Source of the DNA: CAVURS01 sp963834425
Lineage (GTDB): Bacteria; Actinomycetota; Actinomycetes; Actinomycetales; CAVURS01
Reading direction: 5' to 3'
NCBI GenBank assembly: GCA_963834425.1
Contig: CAWIBR010000013.1
Coordinates: 1-64,000, forward strand
Length of the DNA stretch: 64,000 nucleotides
Below are positions 54,391 to 63,205 of this stretch, one piece after another. The notes under the pieces were generated by a model. It was not told the origin of the DNA. It searched no databases and saw only the letters and a program-made list of their open reading frames with translations. Position 1 is the stretch's first letter; each line of letters begins with the position of its first letter. The position numbers and the translations under genes are program-made.

Positions 54391-54899
54391 ATGGCCGACA
54401 ACGCCGAGACCGCCGTTCTCGCTGGTGGCTGCGCCTGGATCATGCAGCAGATGCTGCGCCAGCCCGACGGCGTCATCTCCACCCGGACCGGCTTCATGGG
54501 CGGTGACGAACGACCACCCGACCGAGGAGGACAACGCCGGCCACGCCGAGGTCGTCGAGGTGGTGTTCGATCCCGGCCCGGCTCTCCTATCGCGTGCTCC
54601 TGGAGGTGTTCTTCCAGGCGCACCGAGCCGACCTCGACGAAGCGATCGTCGGTTCGGAGTATCGCTCCGAGATCTTCTACACCAGCCCGGAGCAGCGGGC
54701 CGTGGCCGAGGAGATCATCCGCGACGTCGACGCGTCGGGTCATTGGCCCGGCAAGACGGTGACCCGGCTGAGCGAGGCCGTGACGTTCTGGGAGATGGCA
54801 CCTGACGACCAGGACTACTTCCTGCGTTTCCCGGTCGGTTGCCGGCCGCCGTTCCCCGGGCCGCACGACGAGGCCGAGAACGTCTCCGCGTCGGCCTAG
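54391..54899 (+). CDS. msrA: Peptide-methionine (S)-S-oxide reductase, atypical active site
   Basis: MsrA of about 170 residues over three frames (shifts near 54505 and 54580): AVLAGGCAWIMQQMLRQPDG, VISTRTGFMGG, NDHPTEEDNAGHAEVVEVVF, LLEVFFQAHRADLDEAIVGS, YRSEIFYTSPEQRAVAEEII and DVDASGHWPGKTVTRLSEAV. The usual GCFWC/GCFWG motif reads GCAWIMQ, keeping Cys and Trp but with Ala for Phe. The HAEVVEV glutamate is in place. Repairs oxidised methionine. Confidence 0.82.
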
Positions 54900-54902
54900 C
54901 CG

Positions 54903-55373
54903 GTGACGACCCGGTCCGACACCACGGTCGCGTTCCGGTTGTGGCCGCCGGTCGCGATCGGTGCGCCACTGCTCCTCGGCTGGCTGGCGACGCGGCTCTG
55001 GGGCGACCCGGTCGACCTCGGCGCCTGGCGGCTCCTGCTCGGCTGGCTGCTGGTGCTGCTCTTCGTCGGGTGGAACGGCTGGTCGCTATGGCTGTTCGGC
55101 CGGCACGGGACCGGCCTGCTGCCCGGGCAGGAGACGAGCTCGATGATCGAGGAGGGGCCGTACCGCCTCTCCCGCAACCCGCTGTACGTCGGCCTGCTCG
55201 CGCTCTACCTCGCCCTCGCGCTGCTGATCCCCACGTTCTGGGGGCTGGTGCTGTTCCCGGTCGCCGCGCTGCTCGTCCGGTGGGGCGCCATCCGTCCCGA
55301 GGAGCGGTTCCTGCACGACCGGTTCGGTGCGCCGTACGACGAATACACCCAGCGGGTGCGTCGCTGGCTGTGA
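54903..55373 (+). CDS. Isoprenylcysteine carboxyl methyltransferase-like membrane protein
   Basis: 156 residues from GTG 54903, four bases after msrA. Hydrophobic segments LWPPVAIGAPLLLGWLATRL, LLLGWLLVLLFVGWNGWSLW, NPLYVGLLALYLALALLIPT and the family C-terminus RPEERFLHDRFGAPYDEYTQ. GPYRLSRNPLYVG and EERFL..FG..Y..Y are the diagnostic pieces of ICMT/PEMT-type enzymes. Target unknown. Confidence 0.85.
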   Translation: MTTRSDTTVAFRLWPPVAIGAPLLLGWLATRLWGDPVDLGAWRLLLGWLLVLLFVGWNGWSLWLFGRHGTGLLPGQETSSMIEEGPYRLSRNPLYVGLLALYLALALLIPTFWGLVLFPVAALLVRWGAIRPEERFLHDRFGAPYDEYTQRVRRWL

Positions 55374-55392
55374 AAGACCCACCCGCTGCTGC

Positions 55393-55785
55393 CTATTCGG
55401 CGGGAAGTGCCCCTGCTGACCGAAGCGCCTCGTGCGCGGCCTGGAAGGACTGGCGGCCGGCAGGCATGCCGCAGTAGATGGTGACGTGGACCAGCACCTC
55501 CTCGATCTCGGCCACGGTGGCGCCACTGTTCAGGGCGCCCCGGACGTAGATCGCCAGCTCCTGATGCCGACCCAGGGCGCCGAGGATGCCGAGGCTCAGC
55601 AGCGCCTTTGACTTGCGGTCCAGGGCGGTCCCGCTCCAGGCCCGGCCCCAGGCCAGCTCCGTGACCAGGTGCTGGAACGTCATCATGAACGGATCCGACC
55701 CAGTCAGGTTGGCGTCGACGTACTCGTCGCCGAGCACCTCGCGCCGGATGCGCAACCCGCGCTCGAAATCCTCGCTGTCGCTCAT
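55393..55785 (-). CDS. Carboxymuconolactone decarboxylase family protein
   Basis: 130 residues: EDFERGLRIRREVLGDEYVD, FQHLVTELAWGRAWSGTALD, RKSKALLSLGILGALGRHQE and VEEVLVHVTIYCGMPAGRQS-type end (IEEVLVHVTIYCGMPAGRQS). Match to 4-carboxymuconolactone decarboxylase is good, including the C-terminal YCGMPAG, but the rest of the protocatechuate pathway is not here, so the substrate may differ. It follows the small membrane protein group on the same strand after one VOC gene. Confidence 0.88.
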   Translation of the reverse strand: MSDSEDFERGLRIRREVLGDEYVDANLTGSDPFMMTFQHLVTELAWGRAWSGTALDRKSKALLSLGILGALGRHQELAIYVRGALNSGATVAEIEEVLVHVTIYCGMPAGRQSFQAAHEALRSAGALPAE

Positions 55786-55819
55786 GTCCGGACGATACCG
55801 CTGGCCGCCCAGGACCCGG

Positions 55820-56267
55820 TCAGTTGATGTCGAACTCGTTGCCCTCTGGGTCTTTCATCCCGACCGCGTAGTGGTCGAGCCCTCCTCGGACAGAGCACCG
55901 GTGATGGTGGCGCCCAGTCCCGCCAGCCGCCTGGCCTCGGCGTCGACGCGCTGCCGCGGACTCTCGAGCGGGTCGGACCGCTCGCCGCCGGCGTGGATGT
56001 CGAAGTGCAGCCGGTTCTTCACCGTCTTGGTGTCGGCGACCGCATGGAACCAGATGCCGGCCCGTGGCCGGCCGGGTCACTGATCCGGTCGGCTCCCTCG
56101 ACCAGCTCCTCCTCGGGCACCCCCAGCTCGCGGTAGTAGTCGTTCCAGGTCGCGAACCCCGCCGGGGCCGGTGCGAGCTCATAGCCCAGGGCAGCGGCCC
56201 AGAACCGAGCCAGCAGGTCCGGGTCGGCGCAGTCGATGACCAGCTGGTAGCGGACCGGCATCCGCAA
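55820..56267 (-). CDS. VOC-fold protein (frameshifted)
   Basis: RMPVRYQLVIDCADPDLLAR, FWAAALGYELAPAPAGFATW, NDYYRELGVPEEELVEGADR, then after shifts near 56065 and 55895 KNRLHFDIHAGGERSDPLES and DHYAVGMKDPEGNEFDIN. About 148 residues, same family as 53897-54331. Its start is nine bases downstream of the membrane protein at 56277-56684, so it may belong to the end of the cox transcript. Confidence 0.8.
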
Positions 56268-56276
56268 AGGCTAGGG

Positions 56277-56684
56277 CTAGACCGGGATCGGCGGCTCGGC
56301 GAGGTGGCGCGGCGGGCCGTCGCCGTTGCTGTCGGCCGGCGGCACGTAGCCAACGCCGTCGTGCAGCCGCGACCGGCGCCGACCCATGGCCGGCCGGGCG
56401 GGCGGCCGCACCGCGGGCGCTTCGGGCCGCGGCGTCACGCCGGCGACGATGCCCTCGGCCATGCCGTAGAGCAGCGGGAGGGCGCCAGCGACAACGCCGC
56501 CGGTGCGGTTGATGTTGGCGACGCCGGGCACGATCGGCTCGGCGTTGGCCACGATCGTGCGGACGATCTCGTTGCACTCCTCGAGGTTCGTCGCGACCTT
56601 GGTGAGCTGGCCCCCGACGACGTACAGGTAGAACGCCAGCCCGGCGATCAGCAGGACGATGTCGATGACGGAGAGCGCGACCAT
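56277..56684 (-). CDS. Cox-operon small membrane protein 5, 135 residues
   Basis: One N-terminal span (MVALSVIDIVLLIAGLAFYL), then a helical stretch VVGGQLTKVATNLEECNEIV, RTIVANAEPIVPGVANINRT, and GGVVAGALPLLYGMAEGIVA, ending in a Pro/Arg tail (PEAPAVRPPARPAMGRRRSR). Start ATG 56684 lies four bases after the stop of the gene before it. Fifth of five alike genes downstream of coxG. Family not recognised. Built as a membrane anchor with an amphipathic helix, it may scaffold a membrane complex. Confidence 0.7.
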   Translation of the reverse strand: MVALSVIDIVLLIAGLAFYLYVVGGQLTKVATNLEECNEIVRTIVANAEPIVPGVANINRTGGVVAGALPLLYGMAEGIVAGVTPRPEAPAVRPPARPAMGRRRSRLHDGVGYVPPADSNGDGPPRHLAEPPIPV

Positions 56685-56688
56685 CGGT

Positions 56689-56998
56689 TCACATCCTCAC
56701 TTTGTCGAGCACGCGGCCTAGGAACAGGTGGTGCTCGAGCCCCTCGGCCAGCACGGCGTCGACGCGCTTGGCGGTCTCACCGATCAGTGCCGTGTCGGAG
56801 GTGTTGGCCGCGGCTGCCTTGAGCGTGTCGCGGATCATGCAGCACCCGCTGGTCGATCGTGCGCACCAGCAGGACCAGGATCGTAAGCAGCGCTGCGACG
56901 GCGAGGACGACGACGAAGCCGCCGATGATGGCGCCCCACCACAGGTTTCGCTGGGTCGAGGTCAGCGCGGCCATCGTTGCTGGAGCCATGCTCGTCAT
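56689..56998 (-). CDS. Cox-operon small membrane protein 4 (frameshifted)
   Basis: ATG 56998 behind GGGAGG. MTSMAPATMAALTSTQRNLW, WGAIIGGFVVVLAVAALLTI, LVLLVRTIDQRVL, and after a one-base shift near 56838 DTLKAAAANTSDTALIGETA, KRVDAVLAEGLEHHLFLGRV to LDKVRM. About 102 residues, one span and one long helix. Two bases separate its start from the previous stop. Family not recognised. Confidence 0.65.
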
Positions 56999-57000
56999 CG

Positions 57001-57272
57001 TCAGCCTCCCAACCGGGCGCGTCCGCGGTTCAGCCCGGCCACGATGACCTCCGCGTGCTCGATGGTCGTGTTGAGCTCCTTCAGCGCCGCCGTGTTGTGC
57101 ACGGCCAGCTGGAGCGAGTCGTTGATGTCCTTGGCCTCGTTGCCGATCGAATGGGCCAGCAGCAGGATCGGTACGACGAGGGCGACGACCACCAGGACCA
57201 CGATGATCGCGACCGTGTAGCCGATCGCCCACCCGGTCGTCGACCCGCTCGCGCGCGGCCAGGCGCGCTCAT
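57001..57272 (-). CDS. Cox-operon small membrane protein 3 (frameshifted)
   Basis: ATG 57272 overlaps the stop of the previous gene (TGATG). A basic start MSAPGRARAG, a frame change near 57250, the span WAIGYTVAIIVVLVVVALVV, PILLLAHSIGNEAKDINDSL, QLAVHNTAALKELNTTIEHA and EVIVAGLNRGRARLGG. About 90 residues. The helix after the membrane (NDSLQLAVHNTAALKELNTT) has a heptad-like pattern. Family not recognised. Confidence 0.65.
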
Positions 57273-57498
57273 CACACCGTCTCGCAGAAGTCGCGAACAG
57301 GCTTGAGGCTGGCATTGACCGACGGCAGAACCGTTGGCACCGTGGCGTTTGGCTGGCGACGACCGCCAGCCCGCCGATCAGGTTGTTGAGCGTCTTGCGG
57401 ACGGCCATCAGGTGCAGGATCACCCGGATCAGGCCGAGCGCGGCGGCCGCGATGATCAGTACGGCGATCACCACGGTCACCCAGGCGACGAACGGCAT
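57272..57498 (-). CDS. Cox-operon small membrane protein 2 (frameshifted)
   Basis: ATG 57498 behind GGAGAGG. MPFVAWVTVVIAVLIIAAAA, LGLIRVILHLMAVRKTLNNL, IGGLAVVA; after a shift near 57345 NATVPTVLPSVNASLKPVRD and FCETV to TGA at 57272. About 75 residues. The uncorrected frame runs on into protein 3 and gives a false 165-residue fusion. The span is followed by an amphipathic helix as in proteins 1 and 3. Confidence 0.65.
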
Positions 57499-57513
57499 TG
57501 GTGTCCTCTCCGC

Positions 57514-57768
57514 TCAGCCGAGCAGCTTCGCGACGGAGCCCGCATAGCGGACGGCGCCTATGGCGACGTCATGGATGGTCTGGTCGGTCAGGGCCAGCGC
57601 CTCGGGCACACCGTCCAGCTCGCCGATCAGCGCCACACCGCCGGTCAGGATGTCGTCGGAGGCGCCGCGAACCCGTTCGAGAGCGGCGAGCACGCGGTTG
57701 AGCAACGCCACCAGCACCGGCACGACGACCAGCAGCAGGATCGCGTTGCCGATCCACCAGAGCACCAT
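57514..57768 (-). CDS. Cox-operon small membrane protein 1, 84 residues
   Basis: ATG 57768 behind GAGGAG. MVLWWIGNAILLLVVVPVLV, ALLNRVLAALERVRGASDDI, LTGGVALIGELDGVPEALAL and TDQTIHDVAIGAVRYAGSVA. First of five like-built proteins, starting ten bases after coxG ends. One N-terminal span and a long soluble helix. Placement directly after coxG makes a CODH-linked membrane role likely. Family not recognised. Confidence 0.7.
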   Translation of the reverse strand: MVLWWIGNAILLLVVVPVLVALLNRVLAALERVRGASDDILTGGVALIGELDGVPEALALTDQTIHDVAIGAVRYAGSVAKLLG

Positions 57769-57778
57769 GGCGGTCTCC

Positions 57779-58378
57779 TCAGCTCGGTTGGTTGTCGGCT
57801 GGTAGGGCAGGAAGAACCGGCGGAACACCCGCAGCAACGCCATGCGCAGCGCCGCAGACCGATGGCGAAGCCGCTGGCCGGCGCCGCGCCGGCGACCTGG
57901 TCGGGCGACACGCCACGCTCGATCGCCTCGATCCGGGTCTGCATGTTGGTCGCGAAGTCCCGCATCAGGACCGCGGTGACGTCGGAGATCATGCCGCGGC
58001 CGTACTGGGCGGCCGCGCCGGAGAGCTGCAGGTCCTGGACGACGTCGACCTTGGTGCCGCGCGCCGACGGCGCGAGGGTTCGCGGTGACGAGCATCGCGG
58101 CCTGGCCGCGGCCCTTCTCATCGGCGCCGGCCGCGTCGACGACGACGCGCTTGGCCGCATCGTCGCGCTCGACAATCGTTGCGGTGCCGGCGAACTGAAG
58201 CTTGACCGGACCCATCCGGATGCCGACGCTGCCGAGGTACTTCTCCTCACCCGCTCGTCGTTGACCGGTCGGTGAGCTCGGCGCCCGGCAGGCAGGCCGC
58301 GACCTGCGGGATGTCGTCGAAGAACTGCCAGACCTTGTCGAGCGACTGCGCGACCTCGAAGTCGCTCTTGATCAGCAT
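57779..58378 (-). CDS. coxG: CoxG, SRPBCC CO-dehydrogenase accessory protein (frameshifted)
   Basis: About 200 residues across four frames. SRPBCC domain: MLIKSDFEVAQSLDKVWQFF, DDIPQVAACLPGAELTD, EEKYLGSVGIRMGPVKLQFA, GTATIVERDDAAKRVVVDAA, AMLVTANLAPSARGTKVDVV (rebuilt) and DLQLSGAAAQYGRGMISDVT. The C-terminus, GFAIGLRAALRMALLRVFRR and FFLPYQ, is a basic amphipathic helix fit to lie on the membrane. CoxG is required for CODH use and, in mycobacteria, for bringing quinone to the enzyme. ATG 58378 overlaps the xdhC stop (TGATG). Confidence 0.88.
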
Positions 58379-59391
58379 CAGGCCTCCTGGGTGACGGTGC
58401 CGGCGTGAGGTACGACGCCGGGTCGCCACGAAGGCGTCCCGGCACCCCACGCAGCAGAAGGAGTACGTGACGCCGTCGTGGTCGACCGGGGGCTGGTCTG
58501 GTCGGCCCGCACGGTCATGCCGCACACCGGGTCGACCGCCTCGGTCGCCCCCGAGGCGGCTGGGGCGGTCGAGCCGCGGCCGGTGTGCGGGCCGGCGGGC
58601 ACCAGGCCGCCGGCGGCGCGCTCGCGGACCAGCTCGGCCAGGATCGCGACCGCGATCTCACGGTGCGAGGTGTGCCCGAGGTCGAGGCCGACCGGGGCGT
58701 GCACGCGGTCGAGCAGGTGCTGCGGCACACCGCGGTCGGCCAGGTAGCCGAGCACGCGCCTGGGCCCGGCTGCGCGAAGCGACCAGCCCGACGAACGCCG
58801 GGTACGGCCGAGACCGCCTGCTCGACGGCCTCCTCGTCGCCGTGGCCCTGGGTCGCGACGATGACGATCGACCGGGCCGTCCACGTCGGCAGCGGAGAAG
58901 TCCGCGCCGTCGACGACCTCGGCCCGCCAGCCCAGGGCGGTGGCCAGGTCGGCCAGTGTCGTCGCCATCGGCGAGCGCCCGACGATGATCAGCTGCGGGG
59001 TCGGGACGGCCGGCTCGATGAACACCTCGAGGGCTCCTTCGCTCTGGCACGAGATCGGTACGACGAGCATGCCTCCGGGACCGCGCCGCCGAACTGCTCC
59101 GGCGTGCCGAGCAGGATCAGCTTGGTCTCGCGCTCGCGGATCGCCCGCTGGGCCTCGCGGATGACGACCGGTTCGGCGCAGGCCCCACCGATCCAGCCGA
59201 AGAGCTGGCCGCCTGCCGTGATGATGGCGCGCGAGCCCTGCTGCCCGGACGACGGTCCTTGCCGCCAGACAACTGTTGCCAGCGCGAACTCCTCACCGAG
59301 CGCGGGCCAGCTCGCCGGCCTGCTCGAGGATGTCCCAGCCCTGCAGGGCGTGGCGGGGCGATGGTTCGGGGTGGGGGTGGGAGTGGGTCAT
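58378..59391 (-). CDS. XdhC-YHS fusion maturation protein (many frameshifts)
   Basis: From ATG 59391: a His-rich start (MTHSHPHPEPSPRHALQGWD), ILEQAGELARA, FALATVVWRQGPSSGQQGSR, AIITAGGQLFGWIGGACAEP, VVIREAQRAIRERETKLILL, then PAVPTPQLIIVGRSPMATTL (Rossmann part), VLGYLADRGVPQHLLDRVHA, VGLDLGHTSHREIAVAILAE. The C-terminus is a YHS metal-binding domain, AVDPVCGMTV and VTYSFCCVGCRDAFVATRR. About 335 residues. XdhC handles Mo-cofactor sulfuration; the YHS cysteines could pass copper or sulfide. Stop of coxL and start overlap (ATGA). Confidence 0.82.
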
Positions 59392-61776
59392 GAGTCCGAC
59401 TTCACCGGCGGGGCGCCGGACACGTCGTGCCGCTGGGTGATGGCCTCGTAGACGCGGTCCGGCAGCAGGGGCATGTCGATATTGCGTACGCCGCTGCCCT
59501 TGAGCGCATCGATCACCGCGTTGACGAACGCCGCCGGGCCGCCGACGGTCGCGCATTCGCCGATGCCCTTGGCGCCGATCGGGTGGTGCGGGCACGGGGT
59601 GACGACCTCGTGCAGCTCGTATCCCGGTGTCTCCCAGGCGGTCGGCAGCAGGTAGTCCATGAAGTTCGACCCGACGCAGTTGCCCTCCGCGTCGAAGGTG
59701 ATGAACTGCATGCTCGCCATCGCATAGGCCTCGGTCAGGCCGCCCATGATCTGGCCCTCGACGATCATCGGGTTGATCCGGACGCCGCAGTCGTCGACGG
59801 CCACCACCTGCAGGACGTCCCAGACGCCGGTCATCGGGTCGACCTCGACGGTCACGATGTAGCAGGCGAACGGCCAGGTCAGGTTGGGCGGGTCGTAGTA
59901 GGCGTTGCCCTCCAGGCCGGGCTCCATGCCGTCCGGCATGTTGCTGTACGCCGCCATGGCGCACTCCTGGATCGTGGCTCCGCGATCCGGTGCGCTGCGG
60001 ACATAGAACCGACCGAGCTCCCACTCGAGGTCCTCCTCGGAGACCTCGAGCAGGTGCGCGGCGAGCTTGCGGGCCTTGGCCCGGATCTTGCGCGACACCA
60101 TCGCGACTGCGGCGCCGGCGACCGGCGTACTGCGGGAGGCGTAGGTCCCCATGCCGAACGGCGCGGTGTCGGTGTCGCCTTCCTCGACCACGATGTCCTC
60201 GGCCGGGAGGCCGAGCTCGTGGGCGACGATCTGGGCCCATGTCGTCTCGTGGCCCTGGCCCTGGCTCTTCGCGCCGGTGCGCAGGATCGCCTTGCCGGTC
60301 ATGTGGACCCGCAGCTCGGCGGAGTCGAACATCTTGATGCCGAGGATGTCGTACTCGCGGCTGTTGCCCGCGCCGAGCGGCTCGGTCATCGTCGAGATGC
60401 CGATGCCGAGCAGGCGACCGCGCTTGGCGGCCTCCTCCTTGCGGGCCAGGAAGTCTTGGTAGCCAATGGCTTTCAGCCCGACGTCGAGGCACTTGCCGTA
60501 CTGCCCCGAGTCGGTCAGGAAGCCGAACGGCGTGCGGTGCGGGAAGTCGTCGTCGCGCACGAAGTTCATCCGGCGGAACTCCGCCTGGTCCATCCCCAGG
60601 TCGTCGGCCGCGGCCTGCACCATCCGTTCCTGGAAGAACATCGCCTCGGTGACGCGGAACGAGCACCGGTAGGCGACGCCACCCGGCGCCTTGTTGGTGT
60701 ACATGCCGCGAGCCGTGAGGTGGGCGGCCGGGATGTCGTAGCAGGCGAACGCCGAGTGCATCAGGCCGATCTTGAACTTGCTCGGCTGCGCGTCGGCGAA
60801 GAACGCACCATGGTCGGCGTCGGTGTGCATCCGGACGCCGAGGATCTTGCCGTCCTTGCGCAGCGCGAGCTCACCGGTCAGGTAGACGTCGCGCCCGAAG
60901 CCGGTCGAGATCAGGTTGCCGGAGCGGTCCTCGATCCACTTGACCGGCCGCTCGAGCAGGATCGAGGCGAGGATCGAGACGACGTAGCCCGGGTAGACCG
61001 GCACCTTGTTGCCGAAGCCGCCGCCGAGGTCCGGCGAGACGATCCGGATCATGTGCTCGGGCAGCTCGGCGATCAGAGCGACTGCGGCGCGGACGATGTG
61101 CGGCGCCTGCGAGGTCATGTAGACCGTCAGCTTGGACGTCGCCCGGTCGAAGTCGGCGATCGAGCCGCAGCACTCCAGCGGCGACGGGTGCGAGCGCGGG
61201 TAGTGCAGCTGGATCTTCGACACCACGTCGGCCGCCGCGAAGGCGCTGTCGGTGCCGGCCTTGTCGCCGACCTCCCAGTCGTAGACGACGTTGTCGTGCT
61301 GGTTCTCCTTGTCGTCCCGGATGAGCGGCGCGCCCTCGGCCATCGCCTGGGTCGGGTTGACGATCACCGGCAGCGGCTCGTACTCGACGTCGATCAGCTC
61401 GCAGGCGTCCTTGGCGATGTACGGGTCGTCGGCGACGACGACCGCGACCTCCTGGCCCTGGAACCGCACCTTGTCGGTGGCCAGCACGGCCTGCGTGTCA
61501 TAGCTCAGCGTCGGCATCCAGGCCAGGTTGCGGGTGGCCATCATCTCGCCGGTCAGCACCAGCCGGACGCCGGGCATGCTCCCAGGCCCGGCTCGTGTCG
61601 ATCGACGTGATCCGCGCGTGGGCGAGCGGGCTGCGCAGGATCTCCATGTGCAGCATCCCGGGCAGCACGATGTCGTCGACGTAGTTGCCCTTGCCGCGGA
61701 TGAACCGGTTGTCCTCGACCCGCTTGCGGCTGGCCCCCATCCCGCCGATCTTGATCTCGTCCAGCGCCTGCGTCAC
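59388..61776 (-). CDS. coxL: Aerobic CO dehydrogenase large subunit, form I
   Basis: About 796 residues from GTG 61776 (VTQALDEIKIGGMGASRKRV, EDNRFIRGKGNYVDDIVLPG), one frame change near 61578. The form I active-site loop GVAYRCSFRVTEAMF is present, with the cysteine that binds copper. Other cofactor contacts: DLGGGFGNKVPVYPGYV, GQGHETTWAQIVAHELGL, and IGAKGIGECATVGGPAAFVN with the catalytic glutamate. Together with CoxM and CoxS it oxidises CO to CO2 and passes electrons to the quinone pool. Its GTG overlaps the coxS stop (GTGA). Confidence 0.95.
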
Positions 61777-62320
61777 GTGGTCAGCTCCCGTCCCGTCGGC
61801 TCGCCGCGCATCTTCTTCGCGGCCCACAGCACCGACTTCACGATGTTCTGGTAGCCGGTGCAGCGGCACAGGTTGCCGGACAGCCCCCAGCGGATCTCGT
61901 CCTCGGTCGGGTCCGGGTTCTCCTCGAGCAGGGCCTTGGCGGCGAGCATCATGCCCGGCGTACAGAAGCCGCACTGCAGGCCGTGCTCGTCCTTGAACCC
62001 CTCCTGCAGCGGGTGCAGCTCACTGGCGCCGGCCAGGCCCTCGACGGTCGTGACCTCGTGGCCGTCAGCCTGGACGGCGAGCATCGTGCAGCTCTTGACC
62101 GCCTGACCGTCGAACAGGACCGTGCAGGCGCCGCAGTTCGTCGTGTCGCAACCGGTGTGGGTGCCGGTGAGCTTCAGGCCCTGGCGCAGCAGGTGCGCCA
62201 GCAACAGGCGGGGCTCGATGTCCGCCGTACGGCGCTTGGCCGTTGACCGTGATCGTCACGCGGCGCACCGGGCGTGCCTTCGGCCGCGCCGGCTCCGACC
62301 TCTTCGAACAGACTGGTCAT
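61773..62320 (-). CDS. coxS: CO dehydrogenase iron-sulfur subunit (frameshifted)
   Basis: About 180 residues from ATG 62320: MTSLFEEVGAGAAEG, then VRRVTITVNGQ, LLLAHLLRQGLKLTGTHTGC, DTTNCGACTVLFDGQAVKSC (plant-type 2Fe-2S), LQCGFCTPGMMLAAKALLEE and GNLCRCTGYQNIVKSVLWAA (second 2Fe-2S). All eight cysteines are present. Small shifts lie near 62258 and 62238. It carries electrons from the Mo-Cu centre to the FAD of CoxM. Order M-S-L is the usual one. Confidence 0.93.
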
Positions 62321-62321
62321 C

Positions 62322-63200
62322 TCACGCTGCCGTTTCGGTTGTCTGGGCGACGCGGGTCAGGATTCGCGTCACGAAGGTGTGGACGATGTGCCGCTTGTAC
62401 TCCGCGCTGCCGCGGTGGTCCGAGCGCGGCTGGGCCGCCTCGGCGGCCAGGTCGGCCGCCCGGCCGATGCGTGTCGGCGCCGAGTGGTCGACCGAGCAGG
62501 GCGCCCGCGGCATCGGTCGCGTCGATCGTCGACCCGCCGACGCCGGTCAGAGCGATGCCGGCCTGAGTGACCAGACCCCCCGAAGTCTCGATTGCCACAG
62601 CGACTCCCGCGGTCGCGAAGTCCCCGACCCGACGCTCGAGCTTGAGGTAGCCGCCCAGCGGGGTGCCCCTGCGGCGCGGGGATCACGGCCTCGACCGCGA
62701 TCTCGTCAGGCGCCAGGACGTTCTGGAACGGACCAGTCACGAACTCGGCGATCGGGATCGAGCGACGACCGTTCGGGCCCTGGGCGATCGACGTGGCCCT
62801 TGAGGGCCGTGACGACCGAGGCCCAGTCGCCCTGCGGGTCGGCGTGGCACAGCGAGCCGACCAGAGTGCCGCGGTTGCGGACGATCGGGTCGGCGATCAG
62901 CGGGGCGGCCGCCGCCATCGTCGGCTGGCTGGCCGCGAGCAGGCTGGACCGCTCGAGCGTGGCGTGCCGGCACAGGGCGCCGATCCGGATCGTGCCGTCG
63001 GGGTCGGCCCGGTGGTAGTCGAGGCCGGGCAGGTTGTTGATGTCGACCAACAGCTCGGGCGAGGCGAACCGCAGCTTGATCAGCGGCACCAGGCTCTGCC
63101 CGCCGGCGAGCACCTTGGCCTCGCCGCCACCACCGTGCAGCAGGTCGAGTGCCTCGGCGATCGTCCGCGGGGCCTCGTAGCGGAACCGCGACGGGTACAC
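62322..63200 (-). CDS. coxM: CO dehydrogenase FAD subunit (frameshifted)
   Basis: About 290 residues from GTG 63200 behind GGAGGT. SRFRYEAPRTIAEALDLLHG, EAKVLAGGQSLVPLIKLRFA (FAD pyrophosphate loop AGGQS), ASQPTMAAAAPLIADPIVRN, RGTLVGSLCHADPQGD (second FAD motif), then after shifts near 62790 and 62670 VTGPFQNVLAPDEIAVEAVI and the C-terminus SAEYKRHIVHTFVTRILTRV. Passes electrons from CoxS to quinone or another carrier. Stop lies two bases before coxS. Confidence 0.92.
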
Positions 63201-63205
63201 GGCTA

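Noticed and set aside
57001..57498. A single 165-residue two-span membrane protein
   Set aside because: In the other frame the first half ends in ETV and TGA followed by a new ATG, as in the rest of the tight operon, so two genes with compensating shifts explain it better.
59427..61610. Open frame of 727 codons on the plus strand opposite coxL
   Set aside because: It is an antisense shadow of a high-GC gene. Its composition (Arg/His/Val/Asp runs) and absence of any domain contrast with the full set of CoxL motifs on the minus strand.
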